Program-made: the position numbers and the translations under genes
Shown here: positions 1 to 5,205 of the stretch, one piece after another
Layout of the letters: the number at the start of each line of letters is the position of its first letter
Numbering within the stretch: position 1 is the first letter of the stretch
Origin: an uncultured Ruminococcus sp.
Lineage (GTDB): Bacteria > Bacillota > Clostridia > Oscillospirales > Acutalibacteraceae
Direction of reading: 5' to 3'
DNA length: 5,205 bases
NCBI GenBank assembly: GCA_902773245.1
Contig: CACYDY010000356.1
Span: 1 to 5,205, forward strand
The notes under the pieces: generated by a model
Told to the model about the DNA's origin: nothing
The model's input: the letters and a program-made list of their open reading frames with translations, nothing else
Database searches by the model: none

Positions 1-3
1 AAG

Positions 4-26
4 GGTGGCGGGCGAAGCCCGCCACC
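4..26. repeat. GC-rich perfect hairpin at window start
   Basis: A perfect 10-bp inverted repeat, GGTGGCGGGC (4-13) against GCCCGCCACC (17-26), encloses the three-base loop GAA. No T-run follows on the + strand, so it is not a standard intrinsic terminator in that direction. It could be the 3' end structure of a gene left of the window, or one member of a dispersed hairpin family. Its GCGGGC/GCCCGC core also occurs in the hairpin after PBP2 (5073-5092). Confidence 0.6.
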
Positions 27-29
27 TAT

Positions 30-45
30 CGGGGCTTACGCCCCG
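30..45. repeat. GC-rich hairpin, probable dispersed repeat
   Basis: CGGGGC (30-35) pairs with GCCCCG (40-45) around the loop TTAC, followed by AACCCTGCA. The block GGGGCT..GCCCCGA.CCC.GCA resembles 2915-2936 in the mreD-PBP2 gap (GGGGCT..GCCCTCGACCCGCA). The two are probably variants of one intergenic repeat family. Membership in a genome-wide family is inference from two copies in one window. Confidence 0.5.
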
Positions 46-129
46 AACCCTGCATACATTCACTCTACTCTTAAGTTGTGGACAGTGATTATAAAATATA
101 AAAAATATGTAAAAAGTTTGGTTACGGAC

Positions 130-158
130 TTGTACTCATTAGCGTTTTGGTTTATAAT
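130..158 (+). promoter_or_regulatory. Candidate sigma-A promoter for mreBCD
   Basis: A perfect -10 hexamer TATAAT lies at 153-158. Seventeen bases upstream is TTGTAC (130-135), which keeps the TTG of the -35 consensus but only 3 of 6 bases overall. Transcription would start near 165 and give a leader of about 115 bases before mreB. The -10 is strong and the -35 weak, so an activator or another -35 choice is possible. It is the best promoter I could find ahead of the cluster. Confidence 0.55.
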
Positions 159-160
159 AG

Positions 161-202
161 TTAATACATAATTGTAATTTTTTAAAACATCAATGTAATT
201 TT
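161..202. repeat. 21-bp tandem direct repeat, two copies
   Basis: Units 161-181 and 182-202 are contiguous and match at 18 of 21 positions (TTAA.ACAT.A.TGTAATTTT). The period is two helical turns and each unit ends in a T-tract, so the tracts are phased on one DNA face. A further TGTAAAT at 216-222 continues the rhythm with a 22-base step. The repeat starts just after the candidate -10 box, across the predicted transcription start, where it could be paired protein sites or intrinsically bent DNA. Confidence 0.6.
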
Positions 203-214
203 TATCTTATAGAT

Positions 215-239
215 CTGTAAATGAGCAGCTCATTTACAG
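215..239. promoter_or_regulatory. Perfect 11-bp inverted repeat in mreB leader
   Basis: CTGTAAATGAG (215-225) and CTCATTTACAG (229-239) form a perfect 11-bp inverted repeat around CAG. In RNA it would be a stable hairpin ending 40 bases before the mreB ATG, and it does not include the ribosome binding site. The following bases (CTTTAATGTTTG) are too mixed for a good U-tract, so a terminator is unlikely. As DNA it looks like an operator for a dimeric regulator downstream of the promoter. The function is inferred. Confidence 0.6.
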
Positions 240-264
240 CTTTAATGTTTGCAGGTATTTTGTG

Positions 265-270
265 AAAGGA
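265..270 (+). promoter_or_regulatory. Ribosome binding site of mreB
   Basis: AAAGGA ends nine bases before the ATG at 280, a usual spacing in Bacillota. It supports that ATG over the in-frame GTG at 262, which has only the weaker CAGG (252-255) six bases ahead. Confidence 0.75.
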
Positions 271-279
271 AAGAGAGAA

Positions 280-1284
280 ATGTTCACAAGAGATATTGGT
301 ATAGATTTGGGAACAGCAAACACACTTGTCTATCTCAAAAGCAAAGGGATCGTTATGCGTGAGCCTTCCGTCGTTGCCGTGGATATAAGAAGCGACGACG
401 TCCTCGCAGTCGGAACTCAAGCCAAGGATATGCTCGGCAGAACCCCCGGTTCGATCGTTGCCGTCCGACCGCTCAAAGAAGGCGTTATCGCCGATTTTGA
501 CATAACCGCAACAATGCTTGAACGGTTCATTAAGGATACCGCTCATTCCGGAATTTTCAGTCACCCAAGAATAGTCATTGCGCTTCCGTCGGGTGTTACC
601 GAGGTCGAAAGACGAGCCGTTGAGGACGCTGCCGAACAGGCAGGCGGAAGAAACGTCGAGCTTATGGAAGAACCTATGGCAGCCGCTCTGGGGGCGGGAC
701 TTCCCGTTTTTGAAGCGGTAGGCTCTATGGTTGTAGATATCGGCGGCGGAACAAGCGAGGTTGCCGTTATAAGCTATGGTGATATCGTCCATTCGTGTTC
801 GGTCAGAGTCGCCGGCGACAAATTCGACGAAGCGATCATCGCTTACATGAAAAAAAATCACAACCTGATCATAGGAGAAAGAACTGCCGAGGACATAAAG
901 ATCCTCATCGGTTCGGCGTTCCCTTACGAAAACGAAGACCCCATGGAGATCAGAGGAAGAAACCTGGCCGACGGTATGCCGCTTGATATTTCCGTCACTC
1001 CTGCCGAAATAAGAGATGCTCTGGCAGACTGCTTTGCCATTATTATCGACGCAATTCGCCAAACCCTGGAACAAACTCCGCCCGAACTTTGCGCAGATAT
1101 TCTTGACAGAGGAATAACTCTCACCGGCGGAAGCGCGCTGATAAGAGGGCTTGACAAGCTTATCTCTCAGGAAACAAATATTCCCGTTTACGTTGCCGAA
1201 AATCCGCTTGACTGCGTTGCTTTGGGAACGGGAAAAAGACTCGAAATGAACAACGAACAGGAATATTTCGGTGACTATGAATAA
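280..1284 (+). CDS. mreB: Rod shape-determining protein MreB (actin-like)
   Basis: The 334-residue product is a bacterial actin homologue. It polymerises with ATP under the inner membrane and positions the elongation machinery that inserts lateral wall. Visible motifs, in order, are phosphate-1 DLGTANT (9-15), the hydrophobic I92-F93 pair in the usual membrane-contact loop, the EEPMAAALG segment with the catalytic-region glutamate (E130/E131), phosphate-2 DIGGGTSE (153-160), RVAGD (176-180), IRGR (224-227) and adenosine-motif LTGGSALIRG (281-290). The length matches the family (about 330-350). The ATG at 280 gives MFTRDIGIDLGT, like known MreB N-termini, and has a good ribosome binding site. 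The C-terminus ends in a short acidic tail, EQEYFGDYE. It is the first gene of the cluster, 21 bases before mreC. Mbl or MreBH paralogues share these motifs, but the adjacent mreC and mreD favour MreB. Confidence 0.97.
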   Translation: MFTRDIGIDLGTANTLVYLKSKGIVMREPSVVAVDIRSDDVLAVGTQAKDMLGRTPGSIVAVRPLKEGVIADFDITATMLERFIKDTAHSGIFSHPRIVIALPSGVTEVERRAVEDAAEQAGGRNVELMEEPMAAALGAGLPVFEAVGSMVVDIGGGTSEVAVISYGDIVHSCSVRVAGDKFDEAIIAYMKKNHNLIIGERTAEDIKILIGSAFPYENEDPMEIRGRNLADGMPLDISVTPAEIRDALADCFAIIIDAIRQTLEQTPPELCADILDRGITLTGGSALIRGLDKLISQETNIPVYVAENPLDCVALGTGKRLEMNNEQEYFGDYE

Positions 1285-1291
1285 TGTTCAC

Positions 1292-1295
1292 GAGG
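1292..1295 (+). promoter_or_regulatory. Ribosome binding site of mreC
   Basis: GAGG lies ten bases before the ATG at 1306 and only four before an in-frame TTG at 1300, which favours the ATG. The surrounding 10-mer AGGTATTTTG (1293-1302) is identical to 253-262 ahead of mreB. Confidence 0.6.
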
Positions 1296-1305
1296 TATTT
1301 TGAAT

Positions 1306-2196
1306 ATGAAAGAACACAGCGGTAATTTCTCGAAGATCCTCACCACCACGATCATAGTTCTTCTTGTCGCTGCAGCGGTAACGGCAGCTTTGGGTAAAAA
1401 TATATTCGTTGATTTTTACACCTGGATATCCGCTCCGTTTCAGCAGACAGCCGTTTCGCAGTCAAGCGGCGGCGAATCCGAAAAAAGCCGTGAGGAGCTG
1501 ATCAATGAAAACAAAGCTCTCCAAGAGGAGATCAACGATCTGGTGAGTCAGGTAATAGATTATGACGATCTCAAGAAGGAAAACGAAATTCTCAGAAAAT
1601 ATTACGGAATAAAAGACGACAACCCCGACTACGAAATAGCCGTCGCAACCGTCATCAGACGTGATCCGAACGATGATTTCTACGGCTTCACAATAGACAA
1701 AGGCAGCCGAAACGGAGTCAGCGTCAATGATCCGGTAATAACGACCAACGGGCTTGTGGGCTGGATCAGCGAAGTTAATGTCACAACCTCAAAGGTAACC
1801 ACATTGCTGTCACCCGAAGCGAAGGTTGGAGCAATGGATCAGAAATCCCGTGACAGCGGTATTGCAACGGGACACATCAAGCTGTGCGACGACGGACTTC
1901 TTGAATTGTCGGTCATCTCTGCGGACAATAAAATTAAAACAAACGATATAGTGATAACGACCGGAGTCGGCGGAGTCTATCCGCCCGATATTGTTATCGG
2001 AAAAGTAACTCAGCTTGGATATGACGACTATGACACAACCCCCTACGCTGTGATCAAGCCTTATGAGGATCTGAAAAGCGTTGAGGACGTTGTCGTAATA
2101 ACAAAGTTTGAAGGTCAGGGCGTTGTCGAAGAAGCCGCAGACACAAGCTCCGACAAAAGCTCCGATTCGGACAAAGCGTCCGACAGCGACAAATAA
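1306..2196 (+). CDS. mreC: Rod shape-determining protein MreC
   Basis: The 296-residue bitopic protein joins cytoplasmic MreB and membrane MreD to wall enzymes outside the membrane. In known systems MreC contacts PBP2 and stimulates the elongation complex. Residues 1-10 are a short cytoplasmic start with lysines, 11-30 are one transmembrane helix (ILTTTIIVLLVAAAVTAALG), and about 58-100 are a charged coiled-coil-like helix (EELINENKALQEEINDL). Residues 110-268 are the paired beta-barrel region. Family signatures are DKGSRNGVSVNDPV (131-144), NGLVGWISEV (148-157) and TTGVGGVYPPDIVIGKV (218-234). Residues 279-296 are a low-complexity Ser/Asp/Lys tail (SSDKSSDSDKASDSDK) coded by near-repeats of TCCGACAAAAGC. 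The length is close to the roughly 290 residues of Bacillus MreC. It sits 21 bases after mreB and 26 before mreD, in an evident operon. Confidence 0.95.
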   Translation: MKEHSGNFSKILTTTIIVLLVAAAVTAALGKNIFVDFYTWISAPFQQTAVSQSSGGESEKSREELINENKALQEEINDLVSQVIDYDDLKKENEILRKYYGIKDDNPDYEIAVATVIRRDPNDDFYGFTIDKGSRNGVSVNDPVITTNGLVGWISEVNVTTSKVTTLLSPEAKVGAMDQKSRDSGIATGHIKLCDDGLLELSVISADNKIKTNDIVITTGVGGVYPPDIVIGKVTQLGYDDYDTTPYAVIKPYEDLKSVEDVVVITKFEGQGVVEEAADTSSDKSSDSDKASDSDK

Positions 2197-2222
2197 AACC
2201 TTATAAAGTTACGGTAATTGAA

Positions 2223-2816
2223 ATGAAAAGAAAATACTACAGATATTTGCTTTATGCTGCCGAAATATTCGCATTTTTTATAATTGAGGGAACTCCCGGT
2301 CTTATCCCCGAAATTTATCTTGCAAAGCCGCTGCTGCTTGTTTCGGCTGCGGTTTGCGCAGCTGCGTTTGAGCTGCCTGTTTTTTCGCTTGTGTTCGGCA
2401 TTCTGTGCGGATTGATAATAGATGTCGGAACAGGCGGCGTTATGGGGCTTACGTCGATAATTCTCGGGACGGTTTGCTATTATGAAGCAAGCTGGAACAA
2501 CAAGTACATCAAAAACAATATATACTTCGTTTTGCTGTACAGTGCGGTTTGTTCGGCTGCGGTCGTATCACTGAAATTTTTTATTTTTTATTACATAAAA
2601 AACTACGGCGGCAATATGCTGTTTTATACAACGCACTATCTTCCGAGAATGCTCTACACCTGGGCAGTCACACCCTTGGTTTATGTCGTGACAATGGCGG
2701 TTTCAAAGTCTTTTAGAAAAGAAAAAAGAAAAATTAAAGTGAAGAAAAGAAAACGTGCTGCGCCGTCAAAAAGATCGGCTGCAGGCAGAAGACGTGCAAA
2801 ACACGCCATACAGTGA
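2223..2816 (+). CDS. mreD: Rod shape-determining membrane protein MreD
   Basis: The 197-residue protein is a polytopic inner-membrane member of the elongation complex, which binds MreC. Hydrophobic stretches at about 9-31, 34-49, 51-66, 70-87, 99-123 and 143-161 suggest five or six transmembrane helices. The segment FSLVFGILCGLIIDVGTGG (54-72) with the downstream MGLTSIIL has the small-residue and aspartate pattern typical of MreD. Sequence conservation is low in this family, so position after mreC carries much of the assignment. The last 36 residues (162-197) are strongly basic, with about half Lys, Arg or His, and should lie in the cytoplasm. There is no strong ribosome binding site: only ACGG (2211-2214) precedes the ATG, suggesting coupling to mreC translation or low expression. 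The start is supported by position and the MKRKYYRYLL beginning. Confidence 0.88.
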   Translation: MKRKYYRYLLYAAEIFAFFIIEGTPGLIPEIYLAKPLLLVSAAVCAAAFELPVFSLVFGILCGLIIDVGTGGVMGLTSIILGTVCYYEASWNNKYIKNNIYFVLLYSAVCSAAVVSLKFFIFYYIKNYGGNMLFYTTHYLPRMLYTWAVTPLVYVVTMAVSKSFRKEKRKIKVKKRKRAAPSKRSAAGRRRAKHAIQ

Positions 2817-2841
2817 TTTTGTGCGGGGCTTTATACTAAAA

Positions 2842-2888
2842 AGCGGAAAGATTTACCCTTTTAAAGTTTCGCTGAGGGTAGTTTTTCT
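2842..2888 (+). terminator. Possible weak terminator or pseudoknot after mreD
   Basis: TACCCT (2854-2859) pairs with AGGGTA (2875-2880) and is followed by GTTTTTC and a further pyrimidine-rich run to about 2905. The 15-base loop makes it a poor standard terminator. A second stem, AGCG(G)AAA (2842-2849) with TTTCGCT (2867-2873), interleaves with the first in the geometry of an H-type pseudoknot. A third option is TCGCTGA (2869-2875) with TCAGCGA (2907-2913). It could partly end the mreBCD transcript before PBP2. The assignment is tentative. Confidence 0.3.
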
Positions 2889-2913
2889 TCTTTTCAGCTT
2901 TTTTCGTCAGCGA

Positions 2914-2929
2914 CGGGGCTCTGCCCTCG
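2914..2929. repeat. GC-rich hairpin related to the one at 30-45
   Basis: GGGC (2916-2919) and GCCC (2923-2926) pair around TCT, extended by a G-T wobble at 2915/2927. The sequence GGGGCT..GCCCTCGACCCGCA resembles 31-53 upstream of mreB. This block and the A/T-rich palindromes after it look like one composite intergenic element. I recall GGGGCTCTGCCCC-type intergenic repeats in Clostridia, but cannot check this here. Confidence 0.45.
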
Positions 2930-2934
2930 ACCCG

Positions 2935-2965
2935 CAAACTTTTGAAAAAGTTTGATCAAAACTTT
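2935..2965. repeat. Nested, mutually exclusive A/T-rich palindromes
   Basis: CAAACTTT (2935-2942) pairs with AAAGTTTG (2947-2954) around TGAA. The same AAAGTTT (2947-2953) can instead pair with AAACTTT (2959-2965) around GATCA. The three arms therefore give two alternative hairpins or two overlapping DNA palindromes. They cover the -35 box and the spacer of the PBP2 promoter, so they may be an operator or just part of a mobile repeat. Confidence 0.6.
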
Positions 2966-2970
2966 ATAAT
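2942..2970 (+). promoter_or_regulatory. Near-consensus sigma-A promoter for PBP2
   Basis: TTGAAA (2942-2947, 5 of 6 matches to TTGACA) and a perfect TATAAT (2965-2970) are separated by exactly 17 bases. The predicted start is near 2977, about 34 bases before the PBP2 ATG. This is the best promoter in the window and implies PBP2 can be expressed independently of mreBCD. The -35 box and the spacer lie within overlapping palindromes. Confidence 0.75.
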
Positions 2971-2997
2971 CCTCAATCTTTTAGATTTTGAGTATAA

Positions 2998-3004
2998 GAA
3001 AGGA
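2998..3004 (+). promoter_or_regulatory. Ribosome binding site of PBP2
   Basis: GAAAGGA ends six bases before the ATG at 3011, with GG seven bases away. It decides the start: an in-frame TTG at 2942 would lie inside the -35 box, upstream of the predicted transcription start. Confidence 0.8.
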
Positions 3005-3010
3005 AAAACT

Positions 3011-5071
3011 ATGAAAAAGTCGCAAACAAAAAACGGCAGCACCGGAATAAGAGCAGCTATCTGCGCTTTCCTCACAATTTTGATATTTGCCGCTTTTGCC
3101 GTTCGGCTTTTTTCGTGGCAGATAATCGAAAAGGACGAATACGAGGAAGATGTGCTTTCCACTGCAGCCTACACCATGACAACAGTTGCAAGCAGAGGAA
3201 AAATTCTTGACCGAAACGGAAAAGAGCTTGTTGTGAACGACGCCGGTTACATGATCATGTTTAACAAGCTTTATATGAAAGAAAACAGCGAAAATCAGAT
3301 CATCCAAAAGCTTTTGAACCTCATGAAGCTCAGACACGAGGAATGGATCGACAAGCTGCCGATTTATATTGACAAAAACGGAGTTTATCAATTCAAAGAC
3401 GGCTTTGACGACACAATTGATTTCATAAAAAGCAAAAGTATGCTCGACATGAATAAATATGCAAGCGCAGAGGACTGCATGGCGGCCTTCGAAGAAAGAT
3501 TTGATCTTCAAGGCAGCGATTATTCAAAAGAAGAGCTGAGGGATATTATCAGCGTTCGCTACAATATGGAATTTTGCGGCTACAGCAACTCAACTCCGTA
3601 TAAGTTCGCTCAGGACATCAGCCGTGATCTTATTGCGATAGTTCTTGAAAACTCCCAAGGGTTTCCCGGGGTCGAATGCGCCAACACTTTTGTGAGATAT
3701 TACAACAACGGATCACTTGCGCCCAATATTGTCGGCAGCGTGGGAATGATAACCGAAAGCGAGTATAATGAGCTTAAAGACAATGGCTATTCAATTGACG
3801 ACTACATAGGAAAAAACGGCATTGAGGGCGCAATGGAAAGCTATCTCAAAGGAACGGACGGCGAAAAAAGAGTCACAAAAACATCGGACGGTACTATAGT
3901 CGAAGAAACCGAAACGGTAAAAGCCGTTCCCGGAAATTCCGTTTATCTCACCATAGATTCCTCTCTCCAGCAAGCAACAAACAAGGCTCTGGAAAAAAAC
4001 GTTACGGAAGCCGGAAAGTATTATTCCGACTGCGTTGCCGGCGCTGCAGTCATGATAAAGATAAGTGATTTTTCGGTTCTTGCCTGTTCAAGCTATCCGT
4101 CGTATGATATTCAGAAATACAACACCGACCCCAAGTATTACGAGGAGTTAACGGGCAATTCTGCGCTTCCGCTGTTTGACAGATCACTCACGGGAAGCTT
4201 TATTGTCGGTTCGACCTTCAAGCCCTGCGTCGCCGCTGCCGCGCTTGAAGAGGGAATAATCACTCCGTCATCTACAATTTTTTGCAGTCAGAATTACGAC
4301 TACTACAAAAACGACGTGATCCGATGCATGGGTTATCACTCGTCCGAAACAGTCCGTGACGCTCTTAGAGATTCATGCAACTATTTCTTTGCAGACGTAG
4401 GCAGACAGCTCGGTATCAACGCTATGGATCTGTATGCCGAAAAATTCGGTCTTGGCGTTCACACCGGAATTGAAATATATGAGAACACGGGAATACTTGC
4501 CGGCAGAGATTCACAGGTCTGGTATGAAGGCAACACCTGTCAAGCCGCTATCGGACAGTCGGACAATTCGTTCACGCCTATCCAGCTTGCCACATACGCC
4601 GCCACGCTTGCAAACGACGGAGTTCGTTTGAGGACTCATTTTGTTGATAAAATTACCGATTACACCGAGAAAAACGTACTTGTCGACAACGGACTTGAAC
4701 CCGATGTTGTTGAAACGGTCGGTGTTTCAACAGACAATATGCAGGTTGTCAAGGAAGGCATGCGTCAGGTTGCGACAAACGGAACGGCAAAAAGTGTTTT
4801 TGCGAAATATCCCGTAGCCGTTGCCGCAAAGACGGGTACTGCCGAGAATATCGGTTCGGATAACGTCACATTCATAGCTTTTGCGCCCTACGAAAAACCC
4901 GAAATAGCAATAGCGGTCGTTATTGAACACGGCGGAAACGGCACTTATTCAATGAATACAGCCAAAGCGATGTTTGACGCATATTTCAAGTCAACGGGAA
5001 GAATAAAGCAAAATAACTCGAATAATTCTTCAAAGAATGCTTCAGGCACACAATCGAAAAAATCAAATTAA
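3011..5071 (+). CDS. mrdA: Class B penicillin-binding protein 2 (transpeptidase)
   Basis: The 686-residue protein is a membrane-anchored D,D-transpeptidase that crosslinks peptidoglycan during elongation, normally paired with RodA. Residues 1-12 are a basic cytoplasmic start and about 13-34 one signal-anchor helix. The pedestal (dimerisation) domain spans roughly 58-285, with RGKILDRNGKELVVN (62-76) and DYIGKNGIEGAMESYLKG (264-281), and includes a charged segment at about 86-200. The transpeptidase domain (about 308-660) has all three catalytic motifs: STFK (401-404, nucleophile S401), SCN (455-457) and KTGT (607-610). The residue pair before STFK is VG, where PG is more usual. There are ten cysteines outside the membrane, with C425 and C439 bracketing a Tyr-rich loop. 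The C-terminal 20 residues are Asn/Ser/Lys-rich and probably disordered. Start chosen from the ribosome binding site and the MKKSQTKNGS beginning. Position after mreD favours PBP2 over the divisome enzyme FtsI; a SpoVD-type role is unlikely because no C-terminal PASTA domain is present. Confidence 0.94.
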   Translation: MKKSQTKNGSTGIRAAICAFLTILIFAAFAVRLFSWQIIEKDEYEEDVLSTAAYTMTTVASRGKILDRNGKELVVNDAGYMIMFNKLYMKENSENQIIQKLLNLMKLRHEEWIDKLPIYIDKNGVYQFKDGFDDTIDFIKSKSMLDMNKYASAEDCMAAFEERFDLQGSDYSKEELRDIISVRYNMEFCGYSNSTPYKFAQDISRDLIAIVLENSQGFPGVECANTFVRYYNNGSLAPNIVGSVGMITESEYNELKDNGYSIDDYIGKNGIEGAMESYLKGTDGEKRVTKTSDGTIVEETETVKAVPGNSVYLTIDSSLQQATNKALEKNVTEAGKYYSDCVAGAAVMIKISDFSVLACSSYPSYDIQKYNTDPKYYEELTGNSALPLFDRSLTGSFIVGSTFKPCVAAAALEEGIITPSSTIFCSQNYDYYKNDVIRCMGYHSSETVRDALRDSCNYFFADVGRQLGINAMDLYAEKFGLGVHTGIEIYENTGILAGRDSQVWYEGNTCQAAIGQSDNSFTPIQLATYAATLANDGVRLRTHFVDKITDYTEKNVLVDNGLEPDVVETVGVSTDNMQVVKEGMRQVATNGTAKSVFAKYPVAVAAKTGTAENIGSDNVTFIAFAPYEKPEIAIAVVIEHGGNGTYSMNTAKAMFDAYFKSTGRIKQNNSNNSSKNASGTQSKKSN

Positions 5072-5072
5072 G

Positions 5073-5092
5073 CTGCGGGCACACGCCCGCAG
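5073..5092 (+). terminator. GC-rich hairpin after PBP2, no U-tract
   Basis: CTGCGGGC (5073-5080) and GCCCGCAG (5085-5092) form a perfect 8-bp stem around ACAC, one base after the PBP2 stop. Position and stability suggest a transcript-end structure. The following bases, GTAATGCC, lack the T-run of an intrinsic terminator, so it may act as an RNA 3' stabiliser, a Rho-assisted end or a dispersed repeat. The core matches the hairpin at 4-26. Confidence 0.5.
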
Positions 5093-5205
5093 GTAATGCC
5101 GCCCAACTATTTTGTAACCTATAAATGAGCAAATCTATTAAACAATAGTCAAAATGCACAAAGGTTTTATAAAAATGCCGCACAGCGTCATTTTTTGGAG
5201 CAATC
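5093..5205. other. Intergenic region after PBP2
   Basis: I see no gene in this stretch. It contains CTATAAATGAGCA (5119-5131), a 12-of-13 match to the left arm and loop of the inverted repeat ahead of mreB. It also has a small stem CTATT/AATAG (5135-5148), a weak -10-like TATAAA at 5168-5173 without a convincing -35, and the 8-mer AATGCCGC twice (5095-5102 and 5174-5181). GGAG at 5197-5200 could be the ribosome binding site of a + strand gene that begins just past the window edge. Confidence 0.45.

Noticed and set aside
75..84. DnaA-box-like sequence TGTGGACAG
   Set aside because: It matches the reverse DnaA box TGTGNATAA at only part of its positions, stands alone, and there is no origin context.
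90..102. Extra -10-like TATAAA boxes at 90-95 and 97-102
   Set aside because: Neither has an acceptable -35 at 16-18 bases; they are expected in an A/T-rich spacer, and 153-158 is better.
202..1074. Long 290-codon open frame on the - strand across mreB
   Set aside because: It is a shadow of the mreB codon pattern: its product resembles no family I know, and it extends over the mreB promoter leader.
2755..2955. 66-codon + strand frame overlapping the mreD end and the following gap
   Set aside because: It runs out of phase through the mreD tail and then through the hairpin and palindrome region. It has no ribosome binding site and no recognisable product.
2942..3010. Upstream extension of PBP2 to the TTG at 2942
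   Set aside because: The TTG is the -35 box itself and lies before the predicted transcript start. The ATG at 3011 has an excellent ribosome binding site and the usual PBP2 N-terminus.
2981..3511. 176-codon - strand frame inside PBP2
   Set aside because: Antisense shadow with no ribosome binding site or family resemblance; PBP2 clearly occupies the + strand here.
1..5205. CRISPR arrays, tRNA or rRNA genes, insertion sequences, known riboswitches
   Set aside because: I saw no regular spacer-repeat arrays, cloverleaf or rRNA-like sequences, transposase frames or riboswitch cores that I recognise on either strand.

Overview
This window holds a cell-elongation gene cluster of the mre type: mreB, mreC, mreD and a class B penicillin-binding protein of the PBP2 (MrdA) type. 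All four are complete, on the + strand and in canonical order. The AT-rich spacers, Shine-Dalgarno sites of the AGGA/GAGG type, near-consensus sigma-A promoters and protein sequences point to a low-to-mid GC Bacillota of class Clostridia, probably a Ruminococcaceae/Oscillospiraceae-type gut anaerobe. That placement is inferred from sequence flavour and not from a search. Ten cysteines in the extracytoplasmic part of PBP2 fit a strict anaerobe.

Layout. Bases 1-279 are a non-coding leader. It has two GC-rich hairpins (4-26 and 30-45), probably the tail of an upstream transcription unit or a dispersed repeat. A sigma-A-like promoter (130-158), a 21-bp tandem direct repeat (161-202), a perfect 11-bp inverted repeat (215-239) and the mreB ribosome binding site follow. 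mreB (280-1284), mreC (1306-2196) and mreD (2223-2816) are separated by 21 and 26 bases and should be one transcript. A 194-base gap then carries a possible pseudoknot or weak terminator (2842-2888), a second GC-rich hairpin related to the one at 30-45, and nested A/T-rich palindromes overlapping a near-perfect promoter (TTGAAA, 17 bp, TATAAT; 2942-2970). PBP2 (3011-5071) follows with its own strong ribosome binding site. A GC-rich hairpin without a U-tract (5073-5092) lies just after the PBP2 stop, and the last 113 bases hold no recognisable gene.

How the genes work together. MreB is the cytoplasmic actin-like filament that orients lateral wall synthesis. MreC and MreD link it through the membrane to the wall-synthesis enzymes, and PBP2 supplies the transpeptidase activity. 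The usual glycosyltransferase partner RodA is not in the window. The coding content is ordinary for the family. I found no previously undescribed system, and the points most worth a second look are in the two non-coding regions: the repeat-embedded PBP2 promoter and the repeat and palindrome structure ahead of mreB.
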